Source of the DNA: Centroberyx gerrardi
Taxonomy: Eukaryota; Chordata; Actinopteri; Beryciformes; Berycidae
Reading direction: 5' to 3'
NCBI RefSeq assembly: GCF_048128805.1
Contig: NC_136000.1
Location: 12,792,854-12,856,853, forward strand
DNA: 64,000 bases
Made by a program: the position numbers and the translations under genes. How positions within the stretch are numbered: the stretch's first letter is position 1; the number at the start of each line of letters is the position of its first letter. Below are positions 24,594 through 35,794 of the stretch, one piece after another. The notes beneath the pieces are model-generated. The model saw only the letters and a program-made list of their open reading frames with translations, searched no databases and was not told where the DNA came from.

Positions 24594-25580
24594 AGTTTTT
24601 TTCTTAACCAACTCAATTCCCTATAGAGCTTAAAGGAAAAATCCTCCCTCGGATATTCTTTACACTGTTTTATTTCATCATGTTCAGTCCAGTCCAGGAG
24701 TTACTTTGTGATGAAGTGTTGTAATTTTTTTTTTTTTTTGTTGTACCCACATTCCCTCAACCTGCCTTGTCTACTTCTACTTGGTGATTTCCTGCGTTCT
24801 TAAGAGCAAGAGAGTGAGTTTTTCCAGTCGAGATGAAGTGAGAGTCGCCTATTACTCAAAACTTTGCAACATCGCTGCATTGCATTCTGGTCTATTGAGG
24901 CTGCTGTCAGCGGAGAAATTGGTGTCTTTGCCTCTTCTGCAATGGATTTTTTCCTGTATGATTGCTCTTTGATTCTGATGGACTAACACCAACACCGAAG
25001 TTTACTGTTTTTGTTTTAGATTGTTGAAAAATGTTCTGCTATTAAACTCCATTGTAGCTGCACTGGAAATATCTTGATATGATGTCATGTTGTTGTTTGG
25101 CCAGTTACCCGCAGGAATAAGAAAAATACACCAAACAAAACAAAATGGGGCCCAGAAATGATTCAAGGCACATTGCCAATAGCTGTTTTTTTTTTTTATT
25201 TTAAGTGTCAAAGTGTTTTTGGGTGGATTTTTGTTTTAAGCATCATGTGTTGAGACTTGGATGAAAAGACTCTGCGACACCTGGCAGTAGAAACCAGAGA
25301 GGATCGGTTGTGTTCATGCTGAGTGCATTCCTTTCTATATTGGACAAATTATAAAAATATGAGAGCAATTACCTTACTTTCTCAAATTCCGGATGTTTGT
25401 AACATTGAAAACCTTATTCCTAATAAGAAGTGTCAATATACGTGTCTGTGTCTATGCAATGAAATCGTCTTCCTAAGCATGCATGACTTATACATACATG
25501 TATCATAAATGTTGATTTTGCCTTGCAAGATTAATGTATTGATTAAATGTGTTTGATTGACAAAGAAATAAACACAAAAA
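24594..25580 (+). other. slc27a2: Probable 3' UTR of slc27a2 copy 1
   Basis: AT-rich non-coding sequence follows the TAA at 24591-24593. A canonical AATAAA occurs near 25567 (AAGAAATAAACAC). A second AATAAA near 26314 could serve a longer form. No protein-like frame is seen. Confidence 0.4.
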
Positions 25581-26154
25581 TGACTTTATTACTCATTCTA
25601 TTTAATGGTTTAGAAAGCAATATTTCACGTACAATGATCACATATGACTGGTTTGTTTTGGTATTACATACTGACAGTATTTGTGGCAGTGTTGGTGTGG
25701 AAAAGGAAACTATGCTTCATTTATCTTCATTAACATTCATCTATATCTCATAAAGGCACAGAAAAGTGTTCATGATATTCTATTATATACTTTATTCATC
25801 GCCTAAGGGAGAAAGTGTCTCTCCGCCCTCTGGTTGGGTGCTGGGTGCCCTTGGTGCAGCAGGGGACCAGCGTGTTGCTCAAGGAGACTTCAGCACTGTG
25901 GGGACTGAACCTCATTAACCTGCAGGTCGTCCTGTCGGCCCTTAGAGCATCAGAAACACTTTCTATAAATATAATGAGAGAATTCTCTGCGATTCACCAG
26001 GAATCTCTACTTCTGTCACTGCAAATGGGCAACATGAACCATCCAACATATCTAACTCACTCTTTCCACAAGCACAGAGATTTTTATCCACGACCCCCTT
26101 CTCCTCTCTTCCCTTTAATAAGTAACTGTCACAGTGTTTTCCTGACAGGACGAG

Positions 26155-26797
26155 AGCGTCCTGATATGGGGAGCAATGGAGGGGGGTGAAGGGTCCTGAC
26201 TACCCAGTGCCTTTTGTGGTGCTAAAGTGTGTATTTATAAATATTGTACACGTTTATTTCACACTCCTCTGGTTCTTGAAAAGGTTTTGATAAAATCTAC
26301 AAAACTGCAAATGAATAAAGCTTTCTAAAAAGATATGATACAGTAGTTGTGGTATTATCTGAGTGGTATTATCTGGAATAAATATCCAAGAAAATAGAAA
26401 CAAAATCCACTGGATTTAAAATGAAGAGTTGATGAAGCCTCTTGGATGAGTGGCAAAAACGTTTTTTTGTTTCTATTTACTTGGATATCTTACTACCTGG
26501 ATGACTGAAATGAATCTACACAGACACAAGACTAAATTAAATGCCCTTTTCCCCCTGAAACAAGACAGATTTTGAACAGAGGACTACTGGTGAAAGTTTG
26601 GTTATGACGGTTTATTAGCGCTACGGGCCAAAACCCCTTAATCTCAATTAGGGATGTGTGTGATAATTGATGTGTGGAGGTGAGTTTGAGCTGTGGATGG
26701 GTCGACTTGACCAGACTGGTGAGGGGATGGGAGGAAAGTGGAGGGGGGGCCGAGTGCTTCCTGTGCACGGGGCCCTTAACTCCTAGCTCCGCCCCTG
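26155..26797 (-). mobile_element. hAT-like repeat, inverted relative to the copy in slc27a2 copy 2 intron 1
   Basis: Read on the minus strand it begins CAGGGGCGGAGCTAGGAG at 26797, then GGGCCCCGTGCACAGG, and further on ATAACCAAACTTTCACCAGT, and ends near GGGTAGTCAGGACCC. It matches 27840-28325 in the opposite orientation. A different repeat (inverted pair ATATCCAAGAAAATAGAAAC / GTTTCTATTTACTTGGATAT, about 26376-26500) seems to have inserted in it. Confidence 0.65.
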
Positions 26798-27217
26798 CCT
26801 CACTCCCTCGTGAATAAACAACAGGCAAATACAGCTCAGTTTAAAATGCACGCCCGCTGCACTTGCTCAGATTGCGGTTTTAAGCGGAGGGTTGCCATGT
26901 TTGCAATTGTTATGCAGTGATTCATGCCTCATGAGCCAATGCAGACCCGCATGACAGCAGTGGCGTCATCACTCCTGTCTGTCAGTGTACTTCCCCGCTT
27001 GCCTCACTGTTTCAGATCTCGCTCTGTCAAAGCAGCTCGTGGGGAATAACGCGAGGGGTGCCGCTTTAATGTGGTGATGAATGAGTGAAAATGGAGGAAA
27101 ACTGAGGGTGGGTTTGAGACCGCCGGACCTGGCAACCAGAAGACATTTCTTGAAAGGAGGAGGACCATCGGGCCAATGAGCACCGCCCACGGGGGTTGCT
27201 GCCCCGAGTCCTGTGGC

Positions 27218-27230
27218 TGAACTTTGCCAC
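27218..27230 (-). promoter_or_regulatory. HNF4-type DR1 motif upstream of slc27a2 copy 2
   Basis: TGAACTTTGCCAC; on the minus strand GTGGCAAAGTTCA, one base from the classical HNF4 form GGGGCAAAGTTCA, 80 bases before the ATG. HNF4 governs liver lipid genes. Motif seen, function inferred. Confidence 0.4.
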
Positions 27231-27309
27231 AAATCTCACTCAACAAGTTTATTCTTTTCTCCACCTATAATTCCCAGAGACTAATGCCAACACACTGAGC
27301 TCTGCAAAA

Positions 27310-29726
27310 ATGTACGTCTGGTTCACTCTGTTAGCCGGACTGGCTATTTTGACCATTTTCTTCCTGAAAACACTTTTCCCACACTTGGGCGAGGACTGTG
27401 CATACATGCTGAAGAGCGCCCAGCTCGGCCTCCGGCTGAACAAATACAAGAAGATCAAGCCGTTTTACAGCATGGTGGACTGCTTCTTGGATGCGGTGAG
27501 GAAGCATCCCAGTAAGACCTTCCTGCACTTTGAAGGCCGGGCCTTCTCCTACTGGGAAGTTGATAAACAGAGCAACAAAGTGGCGAGAGCGCTGCAGGCT
27601 GAAGCCGGACTGAAGGAAGGGGACGCGGTCGCTCTGTTTCTGGGGAACGAGCCCAGTTACGTGTGGACCTGGCTGGGTTTGGCCAAGCTGGGCTGTCCGG
27701 CCGCTCTGCTCAACTTCAACATCAGATCCAAGTCTCTGCTGCACTGCTTCTCCTGCTGCGGGGCGAGAGTGCTCATCGCGTCTGCAGGTAAGAATAGATA
27801 CTCTGCTTTTTTGTTTTTTTTTAACGTGTTTATTACAGACAGGGGCGGAGCTAGGAGTTACGGGCCCCGTGCACAGCAGGTGACCGGGCCCCCCTCTGGT
27901 CCCCACACCACCATTACTCCATCCATGACAAACATCTGTGTCATGTCATTCATTTACTGCTCAATTATCGGACACATCCCTAATTAAGATGAAAGTGTTT
28001 GTGCTTGTTAATCAGCTGTAATAACCAAACTTTCACTAGTAGTAACCTGTTCAAAATCTGTCTGGGGAGGACAATTTTGTTTTATTCTGTGCAGGAAAAA
28101 CCTAGACATTTTTATTCCTGCTTGTTCCAGTTTATCTCAGATAAAACAACAGAAAATTTTGTTTGCAGTTTTATAGATTTCAACCTGTTTCAAAACCAGA
28201 GCAGTGTGAAATAAAACAAAAAGTGTAAAATATTTATACAGTTGAGGACCACAAAGGCATTTTAATCCAGACACTATGGGGGCTCTGGGTAGTCAGGACC
28301 CCGATTCCCCCTCTATGGCCCCCAGATCACATAGTAATTTAATCAAAATTGTAATCAGTAACATAATCCAAGGCGTCGCCCAAACTCTGTAATGTATTTG
28401 GATTACTTTCAGTTACTTTCTGATTACTTTGCCATATTTGAGGCATAAAAGTACAGATAAGAAAAAGTGAAAAATGACAGTGTTTGGGAGATTTATTTCA
28501 GGTTTGCGTACAAACACATTTATTTCATATAAAGAAGTACAAGGAACGCAGGGAAGGAAGACTTCAGTGGAAGTGCCTGGGATATACAGGTTTTAGTGCT
28601 GCTCTAGAATAAAAATGAACTAACTGTAATAGTAATGTTTGTTTCAGTGTGTGCTTCCCTGTGGGACTGTTACATTGCTACTGTTTGATTGCACCGCAAC
28701 ACTTTTTTCAAAAGGTTTTCTCTTGATTGTGAGGATTCTCTGCAGTATAAAGACGTACAACACCTGCCACTATTGAAATGTCCTTCTGAATTGATAGCTT
28801 TCACTTTAAAAGTAATCCCAAAAGTAATCATCTAATTGTTCACAGCTATCTGTAATCAGAATACATTACATTTTAGGTAACATAAGGGAATACAGTGCAA
28901 TTTTTTGTGTGTTTATAATACGTAATGCCATTACAACGATTTCATTACTACCCAACTGTGTAAAATGGCTGAAAAACTATTCTAAAAGTTAAAAAAAATA
29001 ATTCTCATGGTTGCAGTCAGTATGCTATACATTAGTTTCTATTCATTTGGTATAACATTGTTTTTCACCATAAAAGCCTATTTTTCCAGATTCACTGTTG
29101 CATCATGGCACTGTACAGACATGTTCCTCTGTGTTGTCTGCACCATGAGCGCCTCCAGAGGGATCTGGGTTAACATGATGTAGGCCACCATGTGCAGCAT
29201 TGTGCAACAGAGGACACTGACATAAAGAGCTGAAAGCACATGTGTCCCTGCAGAGCTGAAGGACGCCGTGGAAGAGGTTTTGCCGTCGTTGAGAGCGCAG
29301 GGTATTTCTGTCTTCCTGCTGTCGGACACCTGCAGCGTCCCGGGCGTCAACCCTCTGTCCGACAAGATCTCCCAGGCCTCCGACCAGCCGCTGTCCCGGG
29401 ACCTCAGGGCCAACGTCAACATCAAGACCATTGCTCTCTACATCTACACCTCCGGCACTACAGGTAGCCCAGGAAAAGCCCGTGAAACTGCATTTAGACC
29501 ACTGGAAACTAAAATTCTACATTGAAACCCATATGAATGAAATCATTTTACGTGGGTTAAGGTCACACCTATACAGTGATAGTCAAGTCAAGTCAATTTT
29601 ATTTGTATAGCACATTTCATACACAGGTAAGCTCAGTGTGCTTCACATTAAAAGACAATAAGGAAATACAATACATACAAATACATTCCACATAACTAAA
29701 ATACCCTTTCAGCCACACATACAACA

Positions 29727-29775
<49 letters not shown>

Positions 29776-32700
29776 TAGCAGAACCACACAAAGGCACACA
29801 CAAACTAACTAGCCAAAGGTTTCAGAAAAAAACAAAGTAGGAGAAACTCTGCTTTAGAGCTGTTTTGACTCTAAATAATCCACTCTGACTGAAAACTGTG
29901 AAGTATGTCCAGATGTGAGTTAGTCACATTTTGAGAGTTTCATATTTTGAATAGCTTCTCTCTGTTTTTGAGGTCTTTTCTATGATTTATTGTTCAATCG
30001 ATGACACTCCAAATCACCCCGGGGGATTAGTAAAGCAGTAAAGCATCTGCTATCTATCACTAACAAACTGCTCTATCAGTCGACTCAGTACAACGTGAAT
30101 GTCCAGAACCTGAATCGCCCCATCGCTCTTCTTCCCCCTCTGAAGGTTTACCCAAAGCAGCCGTTGTGACCCAGGAGCGGGTGTGGGCCGCCTCCTTCAT
30201 CCAGGCGGTGTCGGGAGTCACGGCGGACGACGTCTTCTACATCAACCTGCCGCTCTATCACAGCGCCGGCTTCCTCATCGGCATGACCGGAGCCATCGAG
30301 AGGGGTAACGATGACCGTTAGCACTGAGTTTTGCACTAACATACAGTGTCTCTGCTCTGTTTTTAAAGGGGTGCAATCTGATTTTAATTGCAGGTATAAC
30401 CATCGTTCTGAGGAGAAAGTTCTCTGCCTCTCACTTCTGGGACGACTGCAGGAAGCACAACATAACAGTGATGCAGTACATCGGCGAAACAATGCGCTAC
30501 CTCTGCAACACACCCAGGGTAAATGGAATCCAGACCGACTGCAGTGAAGTCAGCCAATAAATAACACAAGTGTGGTGGAGGGACGAGTGTGTGACTCACG
30601 CTGAATATCGTTTCACAGTATTGGTGAAGACAGTATGTTTATTTTTTTAAACATTTAATTTCTCTGTTTTGACGTCCCACTGTGCCTGCCAGAGGTGTGA
30701 CCAAGTCAGCTTTTGCTCGAGTCCTAAGTCAGTCTCAAGTCTTGAGGTACAAGTCTCAAGTCAAGTCTCAAGTCTAAATGTAGATTTCCAAGTCAAGTCC
30801 ATGTAATTTCTGTCAAGTCTCTGTCAAGTCACGTCAGAACAAATCAAGAGTCCAGTATCAATTTAATATCTTAGAGAAAACAAAATATCTAGGACTTTTC
30901 AATACAATATCATTTTAATAGGATAAAAACTTAAGGCATCATGAGTTTGATTTCTATAATCAGTTTCAACCTCAATAAATTCAATCATTCCATACAAATT
31001 CAGAAAATATAATTTAAATTCAGTTGTCTGGTGGAACAAATCTCATCACTTTCAATCTAAGTCATTTACAAGATCTTTTGTCAAGACTTTAGAAACCTTT
31101 TCAAGTCATCATAATACAAGTCAAAGTCAAGTCCCAAGTCACCAGAACCCAAGTCAAGTGAACCCAAGAAGTATTCTCTTCATGCATCAAGTCAAGTCTC
31201 AAGCAATTACAACTGTGACTCAAGTCCCACCTCTGCTGAACTGGAGTTGATCTTTGTATGAATTGGCTCTTTTCAGAAAGACGGAGAGAAGAACCACGGC
31301 GTGAGGATCGCCATCGGCAACGGCGTCCGGACAGACGTTTGGACGGAGTTTCTGAACCGATTCGGTGACATCAAAGTCAGGGAGCTGTACGCCGCCACCG
31401 AGGGAAACATCGGCTTCATCAACTACACCTCCAAGATCGGCGTGGTGGGGCGAGTCAATTTACTCCACAGGGTAGGTAGAGGAACGAGTCTATTATTTTG
31501 AAAAATTAGCACTTCACCAGACTGTCAACAAAGTATTCACCAACAACATTATATCTCTAAAATGACAAACTCTCTCATTCATGTTCCCAGAGACTTTTTC
31601 CCTATACTTTGATAAAGTTTGACATCGAGAAGGAAGAGCCTGTCAGGAACTCCAAGGGTCTCTGCGTCGAGGCGGCCAGAGGTGAGGAAATTAATAATTA
31701 GAAATATTATCGATTATCGTCTTTCAGTGGAATCATATTGTCATGATATGGTGATTTTGGGATATCGTGACGCACTATACTGCCGTCTAAATTGATGATA
31801 ACAAGCAAGATTTATTTAAAAGCTGACAAAATGAGGTATGAAATATTTTAAAGGAATATTATTTTAAAATTTCAGTTTTGTTTGACATCACACCCTAACA
31901 TTACCATTTAGTTTAATGGGATGAACATGAATTTGATTATTTAACATGTGATTGTGATTGTGCATATGTGAGCCATATCATGATATATATCGATATTGAA
32001 AAAAATCGATATTATCGTGATACTGATTTCAACCATATCACACAGCCGTAGCAATACCTGTGTTTCATGGTTTCCCTGTGCTACTTGTTTGACGAGCAGC
32101 AAGGCTTTTACTCTGAAATGAGAGATGTGAGCGTCAAGCTGTTTATATTGTTGTTTATCTCTTCCTCAGGCGAGACGGGACTTCTGGTGGGAAAGATCAC
32201 TAAAATATCTCCGTTCGTCGGTTACGCCGGCAACCAGCAGCAGACGGAGAAGAAGAGGCTTCGCGACGTCTTGAAAAAAGGCGACTTGTACTTCAACACC
32301 GGGGATCTGCTCCTGATCGACCACGACAGCTTTGTTTACTTTCAGGATCGAGTTGGCGACACTTTCAGGCAAGCTGGGACTCAACTTGTCTTAATCTGTC
32401 AGTTTGGTGGTTTTTGTCCCCCATGTGATGAAATCGAGGGGGTGGGGGACACGTGATGTGTCAGGGGATAGCTGGGACACCACTGGTCCGATTTTGATGA
32501 AATTTGGAGGGATTGTGCATCTTGTCACTGTGGTCTAGCGTTTAAAAACATTACACTGATTGGCCTGATGAGGGCGCTATAGTTAAAGGTCAAAGTTTTT
32601 TACCTCAAACTTAATATCTCAGACTCCACTGGTGCGATTTTGACGCAACTTGGAGGGATTGTGCATCTTGTCACTGAGTTCTGGTGTTTAAAAACATTAC

Positions 32701-34218
32701 ACTGATTGGCCTGATGGGGCTAAGTGTCTAACTTTGAAAGGTCCTAACTCTTTTGATTGACACGAAAATTACCACAAACACCCAGCTTTTGTTCCAGCTG
32801 CCACACCGCCGGTCCAATTCTGATGAAACTTGGAGGGACGGTGCATGCTGTTGCTGATTGGCCCAAGCAGTGTCTGCATCATTTGAGGGGGACGACATGT
32901 TTCATTTGTTCACTTTTTGCCTGGTGTTTGTTTGATTAATTGTCTTTGTGTCTTTGCTGCAGGTGGAAAGGAGAGAACGTCGCCACATCGGAGGTTGCAG
33001 ACATTCTCACGATGGTTCACTGCATTTCGGAGGCAAACGTCTACGGTGTGAAAGTCGAAGGTAAAAACATTGTTGTCGTAGTCCCGAGGGAATGTTTTGC
33101 CATATTTGACAGATGTGTCTATTGGGGAGACAAAAATCAATATAAATATACATTTAAACGTTCCCTTTATGTATTTAATCAAATTGTCTCTCTCCAGGTC
33201 ATGAGGGGAGGATCGGCATGGCGGCTGTAACTTTGAAAGACGGAGAAACATTTGACTGTTCTGACGCCTTTAAGCAAGTCGCCAACTTCCTCCCAGCTTA
33301 TGCAAGACCTCGCTTCATCAGGATTCAGGTAGAGTTAGTTGTCCGTTTGTGTGTTCAAACCTTTATATGTTGAGCTTAATCTCTGGAAGAAATAGTGCTT
33401 TTGTGCTTATCGCCGTCTGCCTGCTCAACAAAACCAGTATAACCAGTATAACTGTTATCTGACTGTCATCTGTCATGTTACTGTTTAGTCTTTTATTGTG
33501 TGACTGTTTTTAAAACTTATGTTTTTCATCGTACCTGTGATGAGGCCAAAGTAGGGCTGGGTGATATTGACAAAATCAAATATCACAATATTTTAGACCG
33601 AATACCTCGATATTGATAATGTGACGCTATTTCGGGGATGAGTAATTGTGCTTTTCATAACATATTTACACACAAGAAAATTTTGAAAATTAGTAATGAT
33701 CATTAGTAATCAGTAATATGTAATCAGTAGTATGGATATGATGAGCAAGTAAAGCTAATCGTCGTTCATTTTACTCAGAACGGGCTAATAAGGTCAGAAA
33801 ATTGTGTCACTTTACTGTAACGCAGCCTTTAAGACCAGGAAGAAGTAACATTTAAGTTATTTCACAATATTACAATAAAATCCCAGGCGATATCTAGTCT
33901 CATATCACTAATATTATATGATATATCGCTCAGCCCTAGGCCAAAGATGATTTTCCAGTCTAGATTGGACAAAAAAAAATCTGTATTCTGAATACATTTA
34001 AGATGAATGCTCTCTTAAAGTGTGTAATGTCTGTTTTGTAGCCCTGCCTGGAGATGACGGGGACGTTCAAGATGAAGAAGGTGAGGTTGGTGGAGGAGGG
34101 ATTCAACCCAGCTGACATCACAGATCCTTTGTACTTTCTGGATCCAGAGAAGAAGACGTACGTTCCCCTCACTGAGGAGATTTACACAGCAGTAGCCTCA
34201 AGAGAAATTAAACTCTAA
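27310..34218 (+). CDS. slc27a2: Very-long-chain acyl-CoA synthetase / fatty-acid transport protein 2, copy 2
   Basis: Same role and layout as copy 1. Exons: 27310-27787, 29254-29463, 30146-30304, 30394-30518, 31277-31471, 31591-31681, 32170-32368, 32963-33060, 33198-33328, 34042-34218; 1,863 nt, 620 residues, equal to human FATP2. Exons 2, 4-10 have exactly the lengths of copy 1; exon 1 is 18 nt and exon 3 is 3 nt longer. The N terminus is a signal anchor ([18 protein letters not shown]). [14 protein letters not shown] lies at about 221-234 and the FATP signature [22 protein letters not shown] at about 477-498. Intron 7 uses a GC donor (CAG|GCAAGC), where copy 1 has GT. The C terminus is REIKL against KIKI in copy 1. 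Third-position GC looks higher than in copy 1. It is convergent with tjp1. Confidence 0.92.
27840..28325 (+). mobile_element. hAT-like repeat in slc27a2 copy 2 intron 1
   Basis: Starts CAGGGGCGGAGCTAGGAG, a typical hAT terminus, and ends near GGGTAGTCAGGACCCCGATT. No clear target duplication could be matched at the right end. Homologous to 26155-26797 in inverted orientation. Confidence 0.6.
28326..28965. mobile_element. Dispersed repeat rich in TAATC/ATTAC motifs
   Basis: Left part GTAATCAGTAACATAATCC, right part GTAATGCCATTACAACGATTTCATTACTACCCAACT. Related short repeats with GTAATC-type motifs are common in fish. No coding frame. Borders approximate. Confidence 0.45.
29582..29785. repeat. 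L2/SINE tail fragment followed by poly-C and CA microsatellite
   Basis: CAATTTTATTTGTATAGCACATTTCATACACAGG is the reverse complement of an L2-type tail. About 18 C and then (CA)n follow at 29727-29773. In copy 2 intron 2. Confidence 0.7.
30690..31235. mobile_element. AAGTC-rich non-autonomous DNA element in copy 2 intron 4
   Basis: The ends are CAGAGGTGTGACCAAGTCA and, reversed, CAGAGGTGGGACTTGAGTCAC. The body is full of CAAGTCTCAAGTC motifs. The termini suggest hAT, but no matching 8-bp duplication was found (GTGCCTGC against CTGAACTG). Confidence 0.6.
31690..32050. repeat. Fragment of a GGGCTGGGCGATAT-type repeat in copy 2 intron 6
   Basis: ATTATCGATTATCG, TCATGATATGGTGATTTTGGGATATCGTGA and ATATCATGATATATATCGATATTG motifs match the interior style of the element at 33552-33938. 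The termini are decayed. Confidence 0.45.
32470..32900. repeat. Tandem repeat of about 150-170 bp, three units, in the GC-donor intron
   Basis: Units begin at about 32478, 32628 and 32802. Each has CC(G/A)AT(T)TTGATGAAA(C/T)TTGGAGGGA followed by GTGCAT(C/G)(T/C)T(G/T)... and TGATTGGCC. The first two share TTTAAAAACATTACACTGAT. Repeats of this kind are common in fish. Confidence 0.7.
33552..33938. mobile_element. Non-autonomous hAT-type element with perfect 8-bp target duplication
   Basis: Ends TAGGGCTGGGTGATATTG and GATATATCGCTCAGCCCTA. Target duplication GGCCAAAG at 33544-33551 and 33939-33946 is perfect. No transposase. In slc27a2 copy 2 intron 9. Confidence 0.9.
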
Positions 34219-35790
34219 CACAGAGACTGAAATACCTGCAGAATGTGATGCTTAACAAAATGTTGAAACAGTGTGTATTGCATGCAGACTACCAACTTGT
34301 TTATAAAGATATAAAGCTTACTCATGGACCTCTAACAAGATCAACTAATCTCAGGGATAGACTCACTTTGAAACAGTAAAATCATATTTTATTTTAACAG
34401 AACTACTGTACATCTCTGCAGTCTGTACATATATTCCATAACGGTGGCAATGTGTACTATACAGGTACTTCTCACTGCCGTTGTTGTGCTTTTAATAATT
34501 AATTAAACTTTCAATATCAAAACTATCAATATCTTTTTCCCTTACTTTCTAAATTTATGGTAAACCCTATGAATTATAGTATTGCAAATCATTTATTAAC
34601 GTGCTTTTGTTTTTTAAAGCTGAAATCTATTATCAAGAGCTTTTTGAGTTGGAATGAAGACAAAAACAATCATTTTTAAGTTTCTTTTCCCATCAATATG
34701 TCCATTCAGGTCAGATATAACACAAGTGTAAAAAAACTGTTTACAACTCTGAATACTGAACATTTGAAACCCACGGTTGTCTCATACCGCTGGGCCTTGC
34801 TGTGTCAGTTTGTGTGGATACTAATGCCGGTGACTGCTTTATCAGTTAATGTGGGTGAGGAAACATCCAGCTGAGTTCATCCCGTCCTTTAGCGCTCTGT
34901 TAGAAGGCTTTGCTTTCACTTCTACATTATAGACAATAATAAGTCAGCGTGCCTCCAGTTTGGGCTTTTGAATATTAACCCCGGTTTAACCCTGGTGGGG
35001 TCATTGACCGAGAATCGTGAAACTGTGAGACACACAACCTTTGTGCGCTGCAGATAGCAGCACACACACATCTGAAACGTGGCAAAGCTTCAACACGTAG
35101 AAATCTGAGTATCTGCAAGTCTGAGAAAGCCGTGTTTAAGAGTTTTTTAAGAGCTTTTTAATGCTACCAGGAATTGAATTTTAGACCAATTTAAAAACAA
35201 AACTAAAGAAGCAAAGCTGGAAAAACCATCCTATTTCTGATTGAACATGGCTAATGAAAGGTCTGAAACAAGGACAGAATAAAAAAGGAAATTAATTGAA
35301 ATGGGACATGAAGTCCAACTGTGTCCAGTAAAACAGATATGATGCAAGTCATCTAATAACTGGATTTAAGACATTTTGATACTTATTAAAGCCTTAAATT
35401 TAGATTATTTTAAAGAAGACTTCCAGACTTTTTAAGGACCTGCAGACACATTGAGAAATGCTGTGGGTTACAATTTGCTGATGGTCAAAAACAACCTGAT
35501 GATGTCACAAACCTTTGACACACTGACTCTTATATATTCAACATAATCCAACTGATTGCTCAACTCAGCCAAGTTGCAACACATTTCTGTTATATGTTGG
35601 AGAACAGCTGTGATTCTTAGAAAAACTTAAGGATAGTATGCTGTCAATACAATCAGCAACTTCACAACCCACACAGGAATCCTATAAAATGTTTGGCAGA
35701 AAAAAGGCCTGGGTGTGTCAATATAAGACATCTGGCTGTTTGCAGCAACACATACCACTCAAATTATGGACAAACAATGAGCAACTACTT
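34219..35790. other. Convergent intergenic region between slc27a2 copy 2 and tjp1
   Basis: Includes the copy 2 3' UTR (an ATTAAA hexamer near 34502 is a possible signal). Otherwise AT-rich DNA with no convincing exon, RNA gene or recognised repeat. Confidence 0.5.
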
Positions 35791-35794
35791 TAAA

